Shown here: in pieces, positions 36,979 through 46,054 of the stretch
How positions within the stretch are numbered: position 1 is the first letter of the stretch
Layout of the letters: the number at the start of each line of letters is the position of its first letter
NCBI RefSeq assembly: GCF_900129935.1
Contig: NZ_FQXJ01000004.1
Span: 186,001 to 250,000 of the forward strand
DNA length: 64,000 nucleotides
DNA from: Desulfosporosinus lacus DSM 15449
GTDB lineage: Bacteria > Bacillota > Desulfitobacteriia > Desulfitobacteriales > Desulfitobacteriaceae
Direction of reading: 5' to 3'
The notes under the pieces: generated by a model
Told to the model about the DNA's origin: nothing
The model's input: the letters and a program-made list of their open reading frames with translations, nothing else
The model's database searches: none
Made by a program: the position numbers and the translations under genes

Positions 36979-37314
36979 AATTCAACTCATACCTTTCTGC
37001 TTATCTTATTTTGTTGAACCATTTACTATAGAGTTTTTCAAAAAAGATAATTGTTTCAAAAATCCTCTGGATCCTCACTTTTTCTTCTACTGGGATAATC
37101 CTGTTTCTTTGCTATCGCACTAACCAATAAAATTGCGATACTGTGGACCTTGCCTAATATATGCAAATGTCTAAAATGTCCTTTTATGGGCCTCAATATA
37201 ATAAACTCGCATTCTTGCTCGTTTTTATCATTGATATAGTGATTGTTACGCCACCATATGATGCTGCATATTAATGCTTTCTGAATTAAAACGAAGTAAG
37301 CTGCACAGCGCACC
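36979..37314. other. Intergenic region between csrA and the cytidylyltransferase fusion
   Basis: A 336-base AT-rich gap. It contains the csrA terminator (from 37293) and must hold the promoter of the downstream fusion-SDR pair, which I could not place. An 85-codon minus-strand frame (37056-37313) shows no family resemblance and begins inside the terminator. Confidence 0.55.
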
Positions 37315-37321
37315 TTACTTC
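37293..37321 (-). terminator. Terminator after csrA
   Basis: GAAGTAAG (37293-37300) and CTTACTTC (37314-37321) form the outer stem with an inner GC pair, followed on the minus strand by GTTTTAATT. One arm includes the csrA stop codon. It ends the flgM-to-csrA operon. Confidence 0.7.
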
Positions 37322-37551
37322 ATGTTAATTTGCAATACCTTCAACATATCCAACTCCGATATATCATTGGGAACGGCAGCCTGTTTATTTTCTGCCGCGA
37401 TGGCATCGAAAATCTCACCGCGATAAATCTTGATCTCTTTTGGTGCCTCAATGGTCATACGGATGTTATCCCCTTTGACACCGACTACCGTCACCACGAT
37501 GTTGTCACCAATGACGATTCGCTCGCCAACTTTTCGGGTAAGTGCCAACAT
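37315..37551 (-). CDS. csrA: Carbon storage/translational regulator CsrA
   Basis: CsrA is a small RNA-binding dimer that represses flagellin translation in Firmicutes. The 78-residue product has the family start MLALTRKVGERIVIGDNIVVTVV and the RNA-contacting segment IRMTIEAPKEIKIYRGEIF, plus a C-terminal extension. It starts 1 base after the fliW stop, so the antagonist is made just before it. Confidence 0.96.
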   Translation of the reverse strand: MLALTRKVGERIVIGDNIVVTVVGVKGDNIRMTIEAPKEIKIYRGEIFDAIAAENKQAAVPNDISELDMLKVLQINMK

Positions 37552-37552
37552 A

Positions 37553-38011
37553 TTATTTTCCCCCTTTGCCGGCGTCTTTCGGCAAGCCGTCAGGAAATAA
37601 TTTATACCGGATTGAATACTCCGGTTTGTCTAAGATAACCTGCCTGCCAGTACAATTAAGGATATTCATCACTAAAGGCGCTAATAAGTTCACCGTCATA
37701 TCCGCCAGTTTTTCCTTCACCGTAGCAATCAAAAACACCTTAGGCGGATTTTCATTAGAGAGACCTAGCTCTTCAGCCACGTCATCCTCTAGAACAAATT
37801 CATAGTCCTTTACAAAGGCAAAAGGATCAGCCAATAAAAATGTCAAATTAGCTTCCGTTGTAGACTGGAGATAAGAAAAGGGGCTTTCTTCACCGAGTGG
37901 TATATAGGCGAACTCCTTTTCGTTCGGAAAACCGGGGATTCCATGGAGGAATTTGAACAGCTGCTCTTCTGCCACCTCCAGCTCTCCGAATCTTGTTGAC
38001 TGTATTTCCAT
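37553..38011 (-). CDS. fliW: Flagellar assembly factor FliW
   Basis: FliW binds flagellin or CsrA and relieves CsrA repression when flagellin has been exported. The 152-residue product has the conserved FGELEVAEEQLFKFLHGIPGFPNEKEFAYIPL and FLLADPFAFVKDYEFVL blocks, then a C-terminal half with VKEKLADMTVNLLAPLVMNI. ATG 38009-38011 follows TAAGGAGGAAATACT. It sits directly before csrA. Confidence 0.96.
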   Translation of the reverse strand: MEIQSTRFGELEVAEEQLFKFLHGIPGFPNEKEFAYIPLGEESPFSYLQSTTEANLTFLLADPFAFVKDYEFVLEDDVAEELGLSNENPPKVFLIATVKEKLADMTVNLLAPLVMNILNCTGRQVILDKPEYSIRYKLFPDGLPKDAGKGGK

Positions 38012-38170
38012 AGTATTTCCTCCTTAGGGGAGTTTATCCAATTTTCAAAGGCCCCTGCTTCGAAAAGTGGGGGCACATCAGATTCTGGGGTAGAAAGACA
38101 CGCCCTCGCAGAAATCTAAATGGTCAGCTTTAGCTAAACGAGTTCATCGGGTAACCTATCCAACATCTAT

Positions 38171-38719
38171 TCAAACCTTAACATCTACAGTTGATATCTC
38201 AATACTTGGATATTGAGTGACCTGAATATCAACGTTCCCACGTCGGTAATCCTGTTTGACTGTGCCATGGTTTAGGTTTAAATCCACTTTTCCTTCAGTG
38301 GTATTGAACTGAACCGGACTAGCTTGATAACTAATGTCAGGCGAAGCGATATATGCGTAAGTAATATCGGGAACTACGGAAACTGTGGAGTTGGCCGCTA
38401 TGTCAGCGATCGCATTTGACTTGCTCTGAATCCGAGCTAACTGGTTCCCTTCTTGGACAATCCGGCCGATAGTACTCATCACAGTTTGCTTACCTTTAGC
38501 AGCAATATCCCGAGCAAAATCGGTATTGTTCTTGATCCCAATTGAGTAACGACAGGGATACTGGTCAATCGTCAGTCTTCCTTGGGGTTGACTGATGTCC
38601 ACCGTTGCCGCAGTAGTCTCTAGTTGCACCTTAGGTAAAGTAGTGTGTAGATTCATCTGGGCGTTATTGATGTTATAATTCAGACGAATGGGCTGAGTAG
38701 AAATGTTGATTCGGAGCAT
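38171..38719 (-). CDS. DUF6470/YviE-like protein
   Basis: A 182-residue protein (MLRINISTQPIRLNYNINNAQM) rich in beta-strand pattern, matching the YviE type found between flgL and fliW in Bacillus. Function is unknown; the C-terminal half has repeating short strands such as VDLNLNHGTVKQDY and VDIQVTQYPSIEI. It is 31 bases after flgL and ATG 38719 follows a GGAGT motif. Confidence 0.8.
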   Translation of the reverse strand: MLRINISTQPIRLNYNINNAQMNLHTTLPKVQLETTAATVDISQPQGRLTIDQYPCRYSIGIKNNTDFARDIAAKGKQTVMSTIGRIVQEGNQLARIQSKSNAIADIAANSTVSVVPDITYAYIASPDISYQASPVQFNTTEGKVDLNLNHGTVKQDYRRGNVDIQVTQYPSIEISTVDVKV

Positions 38720-38750
38720 GGAAGCGACTCCTTCCGCTATATACTATTAC

Positions 38751-39656
38751 TTATAGGAAATCCGCCAAAGACATCGGCAGTATACTAGCACCGATTTGAA
38801 GCGCTGTTTTGTATACATTTTCAGCGTTTTTATAATCAACAATAGCTTTAGCTACATCCACAGAATCATTGGTTGCCTGATCCCCTTCGATGATAGTATT
38901 GCTGCTATCCAGCATATTTTTAGCCATCTCGTAAATTGACATTCGAGCTCCCAACGATGAATGAGACAGCAGCATTTGGTCGCGATCATCCTCTATCAAC
39001 GCTAAACCAGTGTCAGAAAGCCATTCCTGATCTGCCACAGTTCCAGACTTTAGATGATTTTTAACCTCAATCAGGTCATTTAGGATTTTTAGATCCGGGC
39101 CAAAAACATCCGCGCCAGTGAGATTTATGCTATCCTGTCTGGGAGTAGCCTCCCCCGGGTGAGTTGGCATGGAAATCTTTTCATTATCTCCATTATAGGT
39201 GATAATGTCACCAGAACGGGTAAATGGAGCAGTTTTATCACTCTGTCCAGCAAAGATATATCGCCCCCCTATTTGGGAGTTACCAATACTAATCATCTGG
39301 TTGATGAGATTATCGACAGTTTCTCCAATTGTCTGGATGGCAGAGGTGGGATTAGTACCATTACTGGCCTGGATTACCTGTTCCTTGATACTAATCATAA
39401 TTTCACTCAAGTCCTGCATATTATCGTCGGTGGTTTCCATCCAACTTAGAGCATCTTTGGCATTCTGAGTATACTGATTATTTAACTCCAGACTTGTACT
39501 AAAACGTAAACTCCGCCCCACTTTAATCGGATCATCCGAAGGTGCATGAAGAGCCTTGCCATCCGCTAATTGCGTTTGGATCTTACTTGACTTCTCTAAG
39601 GATTTGTTAAGGCTGCTCAAAAAGTTGTAATTCATCATACTATTAGTGATTCTCAA
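38751..39656 (-). CDS. flgL: Flagellar hook-filament junction protein FlgL
   Basis: FlgL (HAP3) joins hook to filament. The 301-residue product has the flagellin-like N-terminus (MRITNSMMNYNFLSSLNKSLEKSSKIQTQLADGKALHAPSDDP) and C-terminal helix (DVAKAIVDYKNAENVYKTALQIGASILPMSLADFL). The start codon is TTG 39654-39656, after GGAGGAGATTTAG. It is 13 bases after flgK. Confidence 0.95.
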   Translation of the reverse strand: MRITNSMMNYNFLSSLNKSLEKSSKIQTQLADGKALHAPSDDPIKVGRSLRFSTSLELNNQYTQNAKDALSWMETTDDNMQDLSEIMISIKEQVIQASNGTNPTSAIQTIGETVDNLINQMISIGNSQIGGRYIFAGQSDKTAPFTRSGDIITYNGDNEKISMPTHPGEATPRQDSINLTGADVFGPDLKILNDLIEVKNHLKSGTVADQEWLSDTGLALIEDDRDQMLLSHSSLGARMSIYEMAKNMLDSSNTIIEGDQATNDSVDVAKAIVDYKNAENVYKTALQIGASILPMSLADFL

Positions 39657-39669
39657 ACTAAATCTCCTC

Positions 39670-41451
39670 CTATCGGCCTACCATGCCAGTACCATTGATC
39701 AATTTGTCCAACATTTCATCCATGGCCGTTAATACTCTAGCGGATGCATTATAGCCTTTTTGAAATCTAATCATATCAGTCATCTCTTCATCCATATTTA
39801 CCCCAGAGGTAGATGCTCTGAGATTAGTAAGCTGGTCAACTACAGTCTTCTGATTGGTATTCAGACGTTGGGCGTCTTGGGATTGTATACCCAAAGTACT
39901 TATCATTGCTGAATAAAACGAATCCAAAGAAACGTTACCAAGCGTAGATGAAAGTTTAGTTTTCAAGCAATTTCCCAACAAAATCGCATTGTCACCACTT
40001 GCATTGTTATCACCAGTCGACAAGGTGAAATCATAGGTATCAGTGGCAGCAGGAGCTGGAGTGGGAGTAGTATCGACTGCAATATTAATACTCATACCCA
40101 GGACAGTAAAGGAACCCGAAGGAGCAGAAGTATAGGTAGTACCATCATCAATAGAATATTCGACATTACCTGACGAATCAACCCGGACCTTTACGTTCTG
40201 CGGTGTAGCCCCACCAGTATAAGTACCAGTAGCGGAAACCGTTGCTTTACCAGTATTTCCTTCATCAGCTGTAACCGCACTAACCAGCGAAAACGTGGTT
40301 TTAGCAGCTATTATCGCCAGTCCGCTGGTCGAATCAGTTATATCCGTGTTTACCTGTAAAGCATTAATCCAACCGCCCGTTGGTGTTACCAGTGTATAAT
40401 CTGTATTCCCGGCAGCATTCCCATCACCGAAAAAGTTACGCCCATTAGTATTATCAGTACCATAACCACTCCGGTGCACCGCATTAAAATCTTGCAATAG
40501 AAATTGGCTAACCTTTTCAAGGTTGTTCATATACCCTTTAATACCCTTTGTAGAGGAATCTCGGGAATCAAGCAGCCCCTTTAATTCACCTTTACCATCA
40601 GCAAAATTCACCACGTCCCCACTATTGACGAACACAACGTTTGTCACGTCATAACTAAGATTGTCAGGAGGTGTATTTTTGGCAGTTGTCTCAGTACTCA
40701 ACTTATTGCAGTAGCCTTTGGCATCTACAAGAGTCAAGCCACTGGTCTGAATTGTATATCTTCCAGTACTATCTTCCTTAACGGAAATATCCACGAGGGT
40801 TGATAATTCATCGACAAGTAAATCCCTGCTGTCACGCAAATCATTAGCATTGTTGGTGCCACTAAACTCTGTAAAGTAGATCTGCTCGTTAAGTTTATTA
40901 ATACTGTCCGTAATTTGATTAATTTTATCAACACTGGCAACAACTTCAGCGTTAATATTCGCCGCTGTATCTCTTAGCTGCTCGGCAGCATGTTTTACTG
41001 CATTAACAAGCGCTACACCCTGTTGAGCTACCGCAGTACGCGCTCCAGAATCAGAAGCATCAGTCGAGAGTGTTTGCCAAGACGTCCAGAACCGATTAAG
41101 CACGGTCTGAATACCGGTTTCAGAAGGCTCAGTGAATACCCCTTCCATTTTAGTCAAGGCATCGCTGCTTGTTTGACTGTAGCTAAGGGAGGATGATTCT
41201 TTCCACAATTGTTCATCTGTAAACCTGTCCCTCGCCCTGGTAATGGAGGCCACAGTGACTCCGCTTCCTGAATAGTTTTTATTCCGACCATAAACCTCAC
41301 CCGATGGAGACGCGGTTACTAAGTTGACTCTTTGCCGGGAGTATCCGTCCGTACCTGCATTTGCAATATTATGGCCTACCGTTTCAAGCGAAGCTTGATT
41401 AGCATATAAACTTCGGGACAATATATTTAAACCGCCAAACGTGGAACTCAT
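39670..41451 (-). CDS. flgK: Flagellar hook-associated protein FlgK
   Basis: FlgK (HAP1) is the first junction protein on the hook. The 593-residue product has the N-terminal rod/hook motif (LNILSRSLYANQASLETVGHNIANAGTDGYSRQRVNL) and the matching C-terminal helix (VNMDEEMTDMIRFQKGYNASARVLTAMDEMLDKLINGTG). The variable centre carries a Thr/Ala-rich insert with Pro (TPTPAPAATDTY). ATG 41451 follows GGAGGATTTAAGAC, just past flgN. Confidence 0.96.
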   Translation of the reverse strand: MSSTFGGLNILSRSLYANQASLETVGHNIANAGTDGYSRQRVNLVTASPSGEVYGRNKNYSGSGVTVASITRARDRFTDEQLWKESSSLSYSQTSSDALTKMEGVFTEPSETGIQTVLNRFWTSWQTLSTDASDSGARTAVAQQGVALVNAVKHAAEQLRDTAANINAEVVASVDKINQITDSINKLNEQIYFTEFSGTNNANDLRDSRDLLVDELSTLVDISVKEDSTGRYTIQTSGLTLVDAKGYCNKLSTETTAKNTPPDNLSYDVTNVVFVNSGDVVNFADGKGELKGLLDSRDSSTKGIKGYMNNLEKVSQFLLQDFNAVHRSGYGTDNTNGRNFFGDGNAAGNTDYTLVTPTGGWINALQVNTDITDSTSGLAIIAAKTTFSLVSAVTADEGNTGKATVSATGTYTGGATPQNVKVRVDSSGNVEYSIDDGTTYTSAPSGSFTVLGMSINIAVDTTPTPAPAATDTYDFTLSTGDNNASGDNAILLGNCLKTKLSSTLGNVSLDSFYSAMISTLGIQSQDAQRLNTNQKTVVDQLTNLRASTSGVNMDEEMTDMIRFQKGYNASARVLTAMDEMLDKLINGTGMVGR

Positions 41452-41454
41452 GTC

Positions 41455-41937
41455 TTAAATCCTCCAATCCATAAGATGCCGTTTCTTGTTTTCTTCCTTT
41501 TCTCTCTGTCCGGGGTATGTATAGGTATTACTCGTTTGGTGCGTCAATAGCCCTACTGTATAATCGACAATTTTCATGGCCTGTTGGAGAAGCTGAGAGT
41601 TGGTCTCATGAACTTCTTTTAATCGTAGGACAACTTGGTCCAGACTAAGTCGTACTCCCTCTAAAGCGGGGAAATGTTCAGCTAATTCAGCCAAAGTTAG
41701 GTCTTCAGGAGGTTTCCCCAGTTCACATCCGATTTGTTCTGCCCACATAAGCCGCTCTCTTTCCAAGCGATTAACCTGGATTATGAACATTTCTTCCTGA
41801 GCTGTTATTAATTCAATCTCTTGAATTTCATTTTTAACCAGAGCTTTTTGTTTCTTCTCTTCTAGGGTCAGAAGTTTATTATATAATTCAGCTTGTTCGC
41901 TTAAGTTGACATTTAAGTTTTGAAGTGCTTCAGACAC
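41455..41937 (-). CDS. flgN: Flagellar export chaperone FlgN
   Basis: FlgN is the chaperone for FlgK and FlgL. It is a 160-residue, mainly helical protein (LYNKLLTLEEKKQKALVKNEIQEIELITAQEEMFIIQVNRLERER), typical of FlgN. The GTG at 41935-41937 follows GAGGGGGAGATTTCT. It lies between flgM and flgK, the standard Firmicute order. Confidence 0.9.
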   Translation of the reverse strand: MSEALQNLNVNLSEQAELYNKLLTLEEKKQKALVKNEIQEIELITAQEEMFIIQVNRLERERLMWAEQIGCELGKPPEDLTLAELAEHFPALEGVRLSLDQVVLRLKEVHETNSQLLQQAMKIVDYTVGLLTHQTSNTYTYPGQREKEENKKRHLMDWRI

Positions 41938-42014
41938 AGAAATCTCCCCCTCTAAAAGTAAGCTGGTCTAGTAGAATGAAAGAAGCAAGGTCGGAAGCAA
42001 CTTGCATTCCCAAA

Positions 42015-42293
42015 CTATTCTTTCGGATATATCTCTAATAACTTATCAGCTATTCTTTGTCCATCTATTTTAAATTCTCCACGTTCGATCTGTTCAGTAA
42101 GCGCTCTTACGCGTTCCTCGCGGACAGAGGGAATTTCTTTGGCTTTCTGAAGCAAGGCCTGATACACTTGCGCCTTATCTGATACCGCTATTTTATCTCC
42201 CACAGAAACTGCCGTTTTATTCTCAGCATGTTTCAAACGACTGACCCCTTGAATACTGCCAACTGGAGACATTGATGTCCCGTTTATTTTCAT
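42015..42293 (-). CDS. flgM: Anti-sigma-28 factor FlgM
   Basis: FlgM holds the flagellar sigma factor inactive until the hook is complete. The 92-residue product has a disordered N-terminus and the conserved C-terminal helices (KIAVSDKAQVYQALLQKAKEIPSVREERVRALTEQIERGEFKIDGQRIADKLLEIY). I choose ATG 42291-42293, after GGAGTGAATGAT; the frame is open 7 codons upstream. It is the first gene of the operon ending in csrA and has its own sigma-28 promoter. No fliA gene is in the window. Confidence 0.94.
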   Translation of the reverse strand: MKINGTSMSPVGSIQGVSRLKHAENKTAVSVGDKIAVSDKAQVYQALLQKAKEIPSVREERVRALTEQIERGEFKIDGQRIADKLLEIYPKE

Positions 42294-42327
42294 ATCATTC
42301 ACTCCAAAATACATAGTCTTATTTTCT

Positions 42328-42355
42328 ATATCGTAGATAACCTGTCAAAACTAAA
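42328..42355 (-). promoter_or_regulatory. Sigma-28-type promoter of flgM
   Basis: On the minus strand, TTTA (42352-42355) - 16 bases - TACGATAT (42328-42335), 35 bases upstream of the flgM start. It has the same spacing and core as the flagellin and motA promoters. Confidence 0.7.
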
Positions 42356-42596
42356 GAGAAATTTTTTGTACTCTATGGTATATTTTCACAGGAAAGCAAG
42401 AATTATAGCTGATACTCTGCTTTTCTTGTATAATAAATGTGAAAAACTAATATGCAAAGTTGAGGCACCCCATGGATCGCTTGAGATGCATGTAAGCAAG
42501 AAAGGTCCAATAAATGCGAAGTAAGTGTCCCCATAACCACATATGGTGAGAAGTGGCCTTCCAGAAAGATAGATATCCGCTAGAAAATAAAGGGAC

Positions 42597-42624
42597 TAAA
42601 GTTCATGATGAATTTTGACGATAG
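42597..42624 (+). promoter_or_regulatory. Sigma-28-type promoter of motAB
   Basis: TAAA (42597-42600) - 16 bases - GACGATAG (42617-42624) on the plus strand, about 157 bases upstream of motA. It matches the pattern of the three minus-strand promoters of this window. Confidence 0.75.
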
Positions 42625-42781
42625 AATATATGGAGATAAGAAAATAAAAATCTTAATCTTATTATATTTTACATATCCGCTTCTTTAAAAAACACTTATA
42701 TAAAAAAGCAAGGGAGGTACGTCACAATCCCTTATTTAAACCAACTTTACTTTAAAGCATAAGGGATGCGGCAAAAGCAAC

Positions 42782-43597
42782 ATGGATTTATCGACTATTA
42801 TTGGTATTATCGTTGGATTCGGTTTCCTTATCGTCGGTTATATTTTAGAAGGGGGAACCGTCAGTTCCCTGGGGGGATTGTCTGCTGCAATAATCGTTTT
42901 TGGGGGGACCGCTGGAGCGGTTTTAGTCAGTTTTCCACTCTCAGACCTTAAAAACCTTCCTAAATGGATTAAACTTGCATTTATCTCCCAATCATTCGGC
43001 ACCGCCGAAGCTTACGAAACACTCATAAGATTTGCTGAAAAGGCACGACGCGAAGGGCTGCTCAGCCTGGAACAAGAGCTTGAATCAGTGACAGATCGCT
43101 TTACTTACCAAGGAATGCAACTCGTCATTGACGGTACGGATCCTGAAATCACTAAGGAGATCCTGGAGTCCAATATCGCTGTCCTTGAGAAACGCCATAA
43201 AGTTGGAATCGCTGTTTTCGAGGCTGCCGGCGGGTATAGTCCAACTATGGGAATTATCGGAACGGTCATGGGCCTCGTCATGGTGTTAGGAAATCTTTCA
43301 GACCCCGAAGCGCTTTCTCATTCTATCGCCGCCGCTTTTATAGCAACCCTTTATGGGGTTGGCTCCGCAAATCTTCTCTGGCTTCCGATTGCAACGAAAC
43401 TTAAAATGAAGGACAAGGCGGAAGTGTCGGCCATGGAGATGGTTCTAGACGGAATCCTCTCAATTCAAGCAGGCGAAAATCCCTCTATCCTTAAGGAAAA
43501 ATTAAAAACACACGTAGGCTCTGCGCTTCTCTCCGAAGATAAAAATCGAGAAGGTGTTGCAGAACTTGGTAATGCTGCTGTGAGTGAAAGCCGATGA
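42782..43597 (+). CDS. motA: Flagellar motor stator protein MotA
   Basis: MotA forms the proton- or sodium-driven stator with MotB. The 271-residue product has four membrane segments (residues about 5-22, 30-50, 145-170 and 180-200), the large cytoplasmic loop between the second and third (RFAEKARREGLLSLEQELE), and the conserved PTMGIIGTVMGLVMVL and AAFIATLYGVGSANLLWLPIA segments. ATG 42782 has only a weak ribosome binding site (AAGGG, far upstream). motB overlaps its end as ATGA. Confidence 0.95.
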   Translation: MDLSTIIGIIVGFGFLIVGYILEGGTVSSLGGLSAAIIVFGGTAGAVLVSFPLSDLKNLPKWIKLAFISQSFGTAEAYETLIRFAEKARREGLLSLEQELESVTDRFTYQGMQLVIDGTDPEITKEILESNIAVLEKRHKVGIAVFEAAGGYSPTMGIIGTVMGLVMVLGNLSDPEALSHSIAAAFIATLYGVGSANLLWLPIATKLKMKDKAEVSAMEMVLDGILSIQAGENPSILKEKLKTHVGSALLSEDKNREGVAELGNAAVSESR

Positions 43598-44460
43598 GCA
43601 GGAAACGCGAGCATGAAGCAGAAAAGGAAAATAGCGAACGTTGGCTTCTTACATATTCTGATCTTATTACATTGCTAATGATTTTCTTCGTTGTACTTTA
43701 TTCTATGAGTAAAGTAGACGCTGCGAAATTCCAAGCCGTTGCCGAATCTCTTAACAAGGCACTTTCTGGAGGAGTTCCAGCAAAAATGGAGGTGTCCACA
43801 AGCCCATCCGGACCATCTCTCATTCAAACCGGCACCCCCTCCTCTACAACCACAGTCCCTGGCAAAGATAAGGATCCCAGCAAAACGACTGACACTGATC
43901 AAGCGGCGGCCAATGTTGGTCAGGGAAACACAGACGCTGAAAACATGAGCATTGAAGCAATTAAAGCCAAACTTGATAAGTTTGCGCTTGATAACGGAAT
44001 TCAGTCAAAGCTAATCTCTTCCATGGAAGAACGCGGCCTGGTAGTCAGTATCCAAGAAACGCTGCTATTTGGAAGTGGTTCAGCCGATATAACCAACCGA
44101 GCTCGAGAAATCCTTAAAAGCATCTCTACCGTCCTCGGTTCGGCATCTAACCAGATCAGGGTTGAAGGGCATACTGACAATCTACCTATTCAAACCGCCA
44201 AGTTCCCCAGCAATTGGGAACTCTCCGTCATTCGTTCCACGAACGTCGTGCAAATTTTACAGTCAGCCGGGATTACCCCCAGCCGGCTCTCCGCAGCTGG
44301 TTACGGAGAATATCGGCCTATCGCTTCAAATGACACTATCGCCGGACAAGGCAGAAACCGTCGGATTGACCTGATCATTCTGCGCTCCAAATATGATGTA
44401 ACCGAACCTACTAACCAAACCGCTGTTTCTGGCTCACTAGCCCCTGTCCTAATCCCTTAG
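43594..44460 (+). CDS. motB: Flagellar motor stator protein MotB
   Basis: MotB anchors the stator to peptidoglycan. The 288-residue product has a basic N-terminus, one membrane helix (LLTYSDLITLLMIFFVVLYSMS) with the ion-binding Asp in YSDLITL, a Pro/Ser/Thr/Asp-rich linker (about 65-120) and an OmpA-type peptidoglycan-binding domain (VEGHTDNLPIQTAKFPSNWELS, YRPIASNDTIAGQGRNRRIDL). The 3' end overlaps the M28 peptidase stop by four bases on the other strand. Confidence 0.95.
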   Translation: MSRKREHEAEKENSERWLLTYSDLITLLMIFFVVLYSMSKVDAAKFQAVAESLNKALSGGVPAKMEVSTSPSGPSLIQTGTPSSTTTVPGKDKDPSKTTDTDQAAANVGQGNTDAENMSIEAIKAKLDKFALDNGIQSKLISSMEERGLVVSIQETLLFGSGSADITNRAREILKSISTVLGSASNQIRVEGHTDNLPIQTAKFPSNWELSVIRSTNVVQILQSAGITPSRLSAAGYGEYRPIASNDTIAGQGRNRRIDLIILRSKYDVTEPTNQTAVSGSLAPVLIP

Positions 44461-45491
44461 AAAGCAAGTGTACGTACCGCTTGGTACATGATTTCTGTTG
44501 CCAAGTAAATCTGTTCAGATTTTATGAGTGCAATTGAGTCTTCAGGGGTATGATTTTTGTACAGCCATTCCTGCGCTAAGAGCGTGGCCGCTGGAATACC
44601 CTGTAAAGCAAAACTGACGGAGTCACTATTATGACCTGCTCTGGGGGTTAATTGGGCACTGGCACCACATTTAGTTGCAGCTTGTTGAATGGCATTTACG
44701 GCCGGATTTTTTCCATCCCCCCAGAGTGCAAAGTTTCCAACCATTCCATTTCCTACGGAGTCAGCATTTAGAACAGCGTGTATCTGGTTAAGGGTAAATG
44801 AAGGAGATTGGACAAAGGCTTGAGACCCTACAAATCCCATCTCTTCAGCACTCCAAAAAGCGATAACAATCGTGCGTTTTGGGACCTCCGCTTCTCGGAT
44901 GATCCGCCTTATTACATCAAGTATACAGCCTACACCAGAGGCGTTGTCATTGGCTCCGGGGTAGACTCGCTCCTCGAAAACCCCCAGGTGGTCGTAATGT
45001 GCTGAAAGAAGAATAATTTCCTGGGGTTCTTCTCCCATTAACCCCCCTAATAGGTTGATACTTGGAAATCTAAGGTTTCTATTTTCCCCAGATTTAAAAG
45101 TCAGCCGACCATTAACCCTTGTTTCCACCACCGGGGGAATTGTAAATGCTTGAATAAAGCCCGTATTTGGGTCCCCCATCGGACGTAAGCCCAGCATACT
45201 CAATTGAGAAGCTAAATACTCAGCAGCTTTCGCCTCTCCTACAGATCCCGCCTTACGCCCTTGCATCTCAGGGGCGGTTAAAGCGTAGATATCATCCATA
45301 GCCGTGCGATTTAAGATTTCATAATTGATCTTATTATTTGCTTTAATCTCAGGGGGCAGCAAGAGTTCAATCGGCGGACGCCCCAGCCTCGTCTTTATAG
45401 CCTCTCCAAAACGAGTCGGCAAAAAACTCCATGGTAACATAATTGCTCCAAGACCAAGTATTGTTTTTAAAAAAGCTCTGCGCGTTTGCAT
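44457..45491 (-). CDS. M28 family metallopeptidase with Tat-type signal
   Basis: A 344-residue putative aminopeptidase. The N-terminus has a twin-arginine-like signal (TRRAFLK followed by a hydrophobic stretch), pointing to export. The M28 zinc sites are visible: SAHYDHLG, YPGANDNASGVG, WSAEEMGFVGS, LNADSVGNG, and GHNSDSVSFALQGIPA. It is not a flagellar protein by family; it is convergent with motB and divergent from yaaR with only 29 bases between the start codons. Substrate is unknown. Confidence 0.9.
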   Translation of the reverse strand: MQTRRAFLKTILGLGAIMLPWSFLPTRFGEAIKTRLGRPPIELLLPPEIKANNKINYEILNRTAMDDIYALTAPEMQGRKAGSVGEAKAAEYLASQLSMLGLRPMGDPNTGFIQAFTIPPVVETRVNGRLTFKSGENRNLRFPSINLLGGLMGEEPQEIILLSAHYDHLGVFEERVYPGANDNASGVGCILDVIRRIIREAEVPKRTIVIAFWSAEEMGFVGSQAFVQSPSFTLNQIHAVLNADSVGNGMVGNFALWGDGKNPAVNAIQQAATKCGASAQLTPRAGHNSDSVSFALQGIPAATLLAQEWLYKNHTPEDSIALIKSEQIYLATEIMYQAVRTLAF

Positions 45492-45520
45492 GATTAATCC
45501 TTTCTAAGAGGAGAATGACT

Positions 45521-45958
45521 ATGTCTATACGTATCAATTCACCACATCAACCCCTGACTCCTAATCTCGATTCTCAGAGTTCCTTGGAGCGTAACAGCGA
45601 TTTTAGCGGCATCTTATCTAAGACTCAAAAAATCCAGAGCGTCGAACTCCAATCCTTTCTCGAGCGCCTGGGGGTTCAAGGGAAAAAATTGGCTCAATCC
45701 CTTTCAATCGGTGACCTTAAAGACTTTCGTGATATGGTTAAATCCTTCCTGCGATCAAGCTTTGGGCAAAGCCGCAAAATGCAGGAAGATACATCTTGGG
45801 ATTATCAAGGTCGCCCTAAGGTCATGGCACGTGTCGGAAAAATCGATCAAGCGTTGGATGAACTCGGAAAACAGCTTCTGGATGAGCAAGCCAAACCCCT
45901 CGAAATTTTAACCAAGATTGACGAGATTCGCGGATTGATCGTCGATCTTTTTGCCTAA
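45521..45958 (+). CDS. YaaR family protein (DUF327)
   Basis: A 145-residue protein of the YaaR/DUF327 family: FSGILSKTQKIQSVELQSFLERLGVQGKKLAQSLSIGDLKDFRDMVKSFL and a C-terminal KVMARVGKIDQALDELGKQLLD. The function of the family is not established; it is common in Firmicutes. ATG 45521 is best spaced from GAGGAGA; ATG 45515 is too close to it. Confidence 0.88.
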   Translation: MSIRINSPHQPLTPNLDSQSSLERNSDFSGILSKTQKIQSVELQSFLERLGVQGKKLAQSLSIGDLKDFRDMVKSFLRSSFGQSRKMQEDTSWDYQGRPKVMARVGKIDQALDELGKQLLDEQAKPLEILTKIDEIRGLIVDLFA

Positions 45959-46054
45959 GGGGTTGTTACTCTTTACTATTCGTTCAAAAACCCTAAATCT
46001 CTTCTTTTTAACATCAGAAAGCCTTTCATTAATCAAGAAAGAGGTGTAACCCCT

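Larger units (their letters stand above)
42294..42781. other. Divergent intergenic region between flgM and motA
   Basis: A 488-base gap that holds both divergent sigma-28 promoters. A possible sigma-A -10 (TATAAT, 42429-42434) also lies on the plus strand, with no good -35. Bases 42440-42590 are less AT-rich and contain short inverted repeats (for example GCTT/AAGC around 42478-42496), but I do not recognise an RNA family or a gene there. Confidence 0.5.

Noticed and set aside
37056-37313. 85-codon minus-strand frame after csrA
   Set aside because: Starts inside the csrA terminator and has random-looking composition.
42440-42600. Cyclic-di-GMP or other known riboswitch before motA
   Set aside because: The conserved cores of the riboswitch classes I know were not found.
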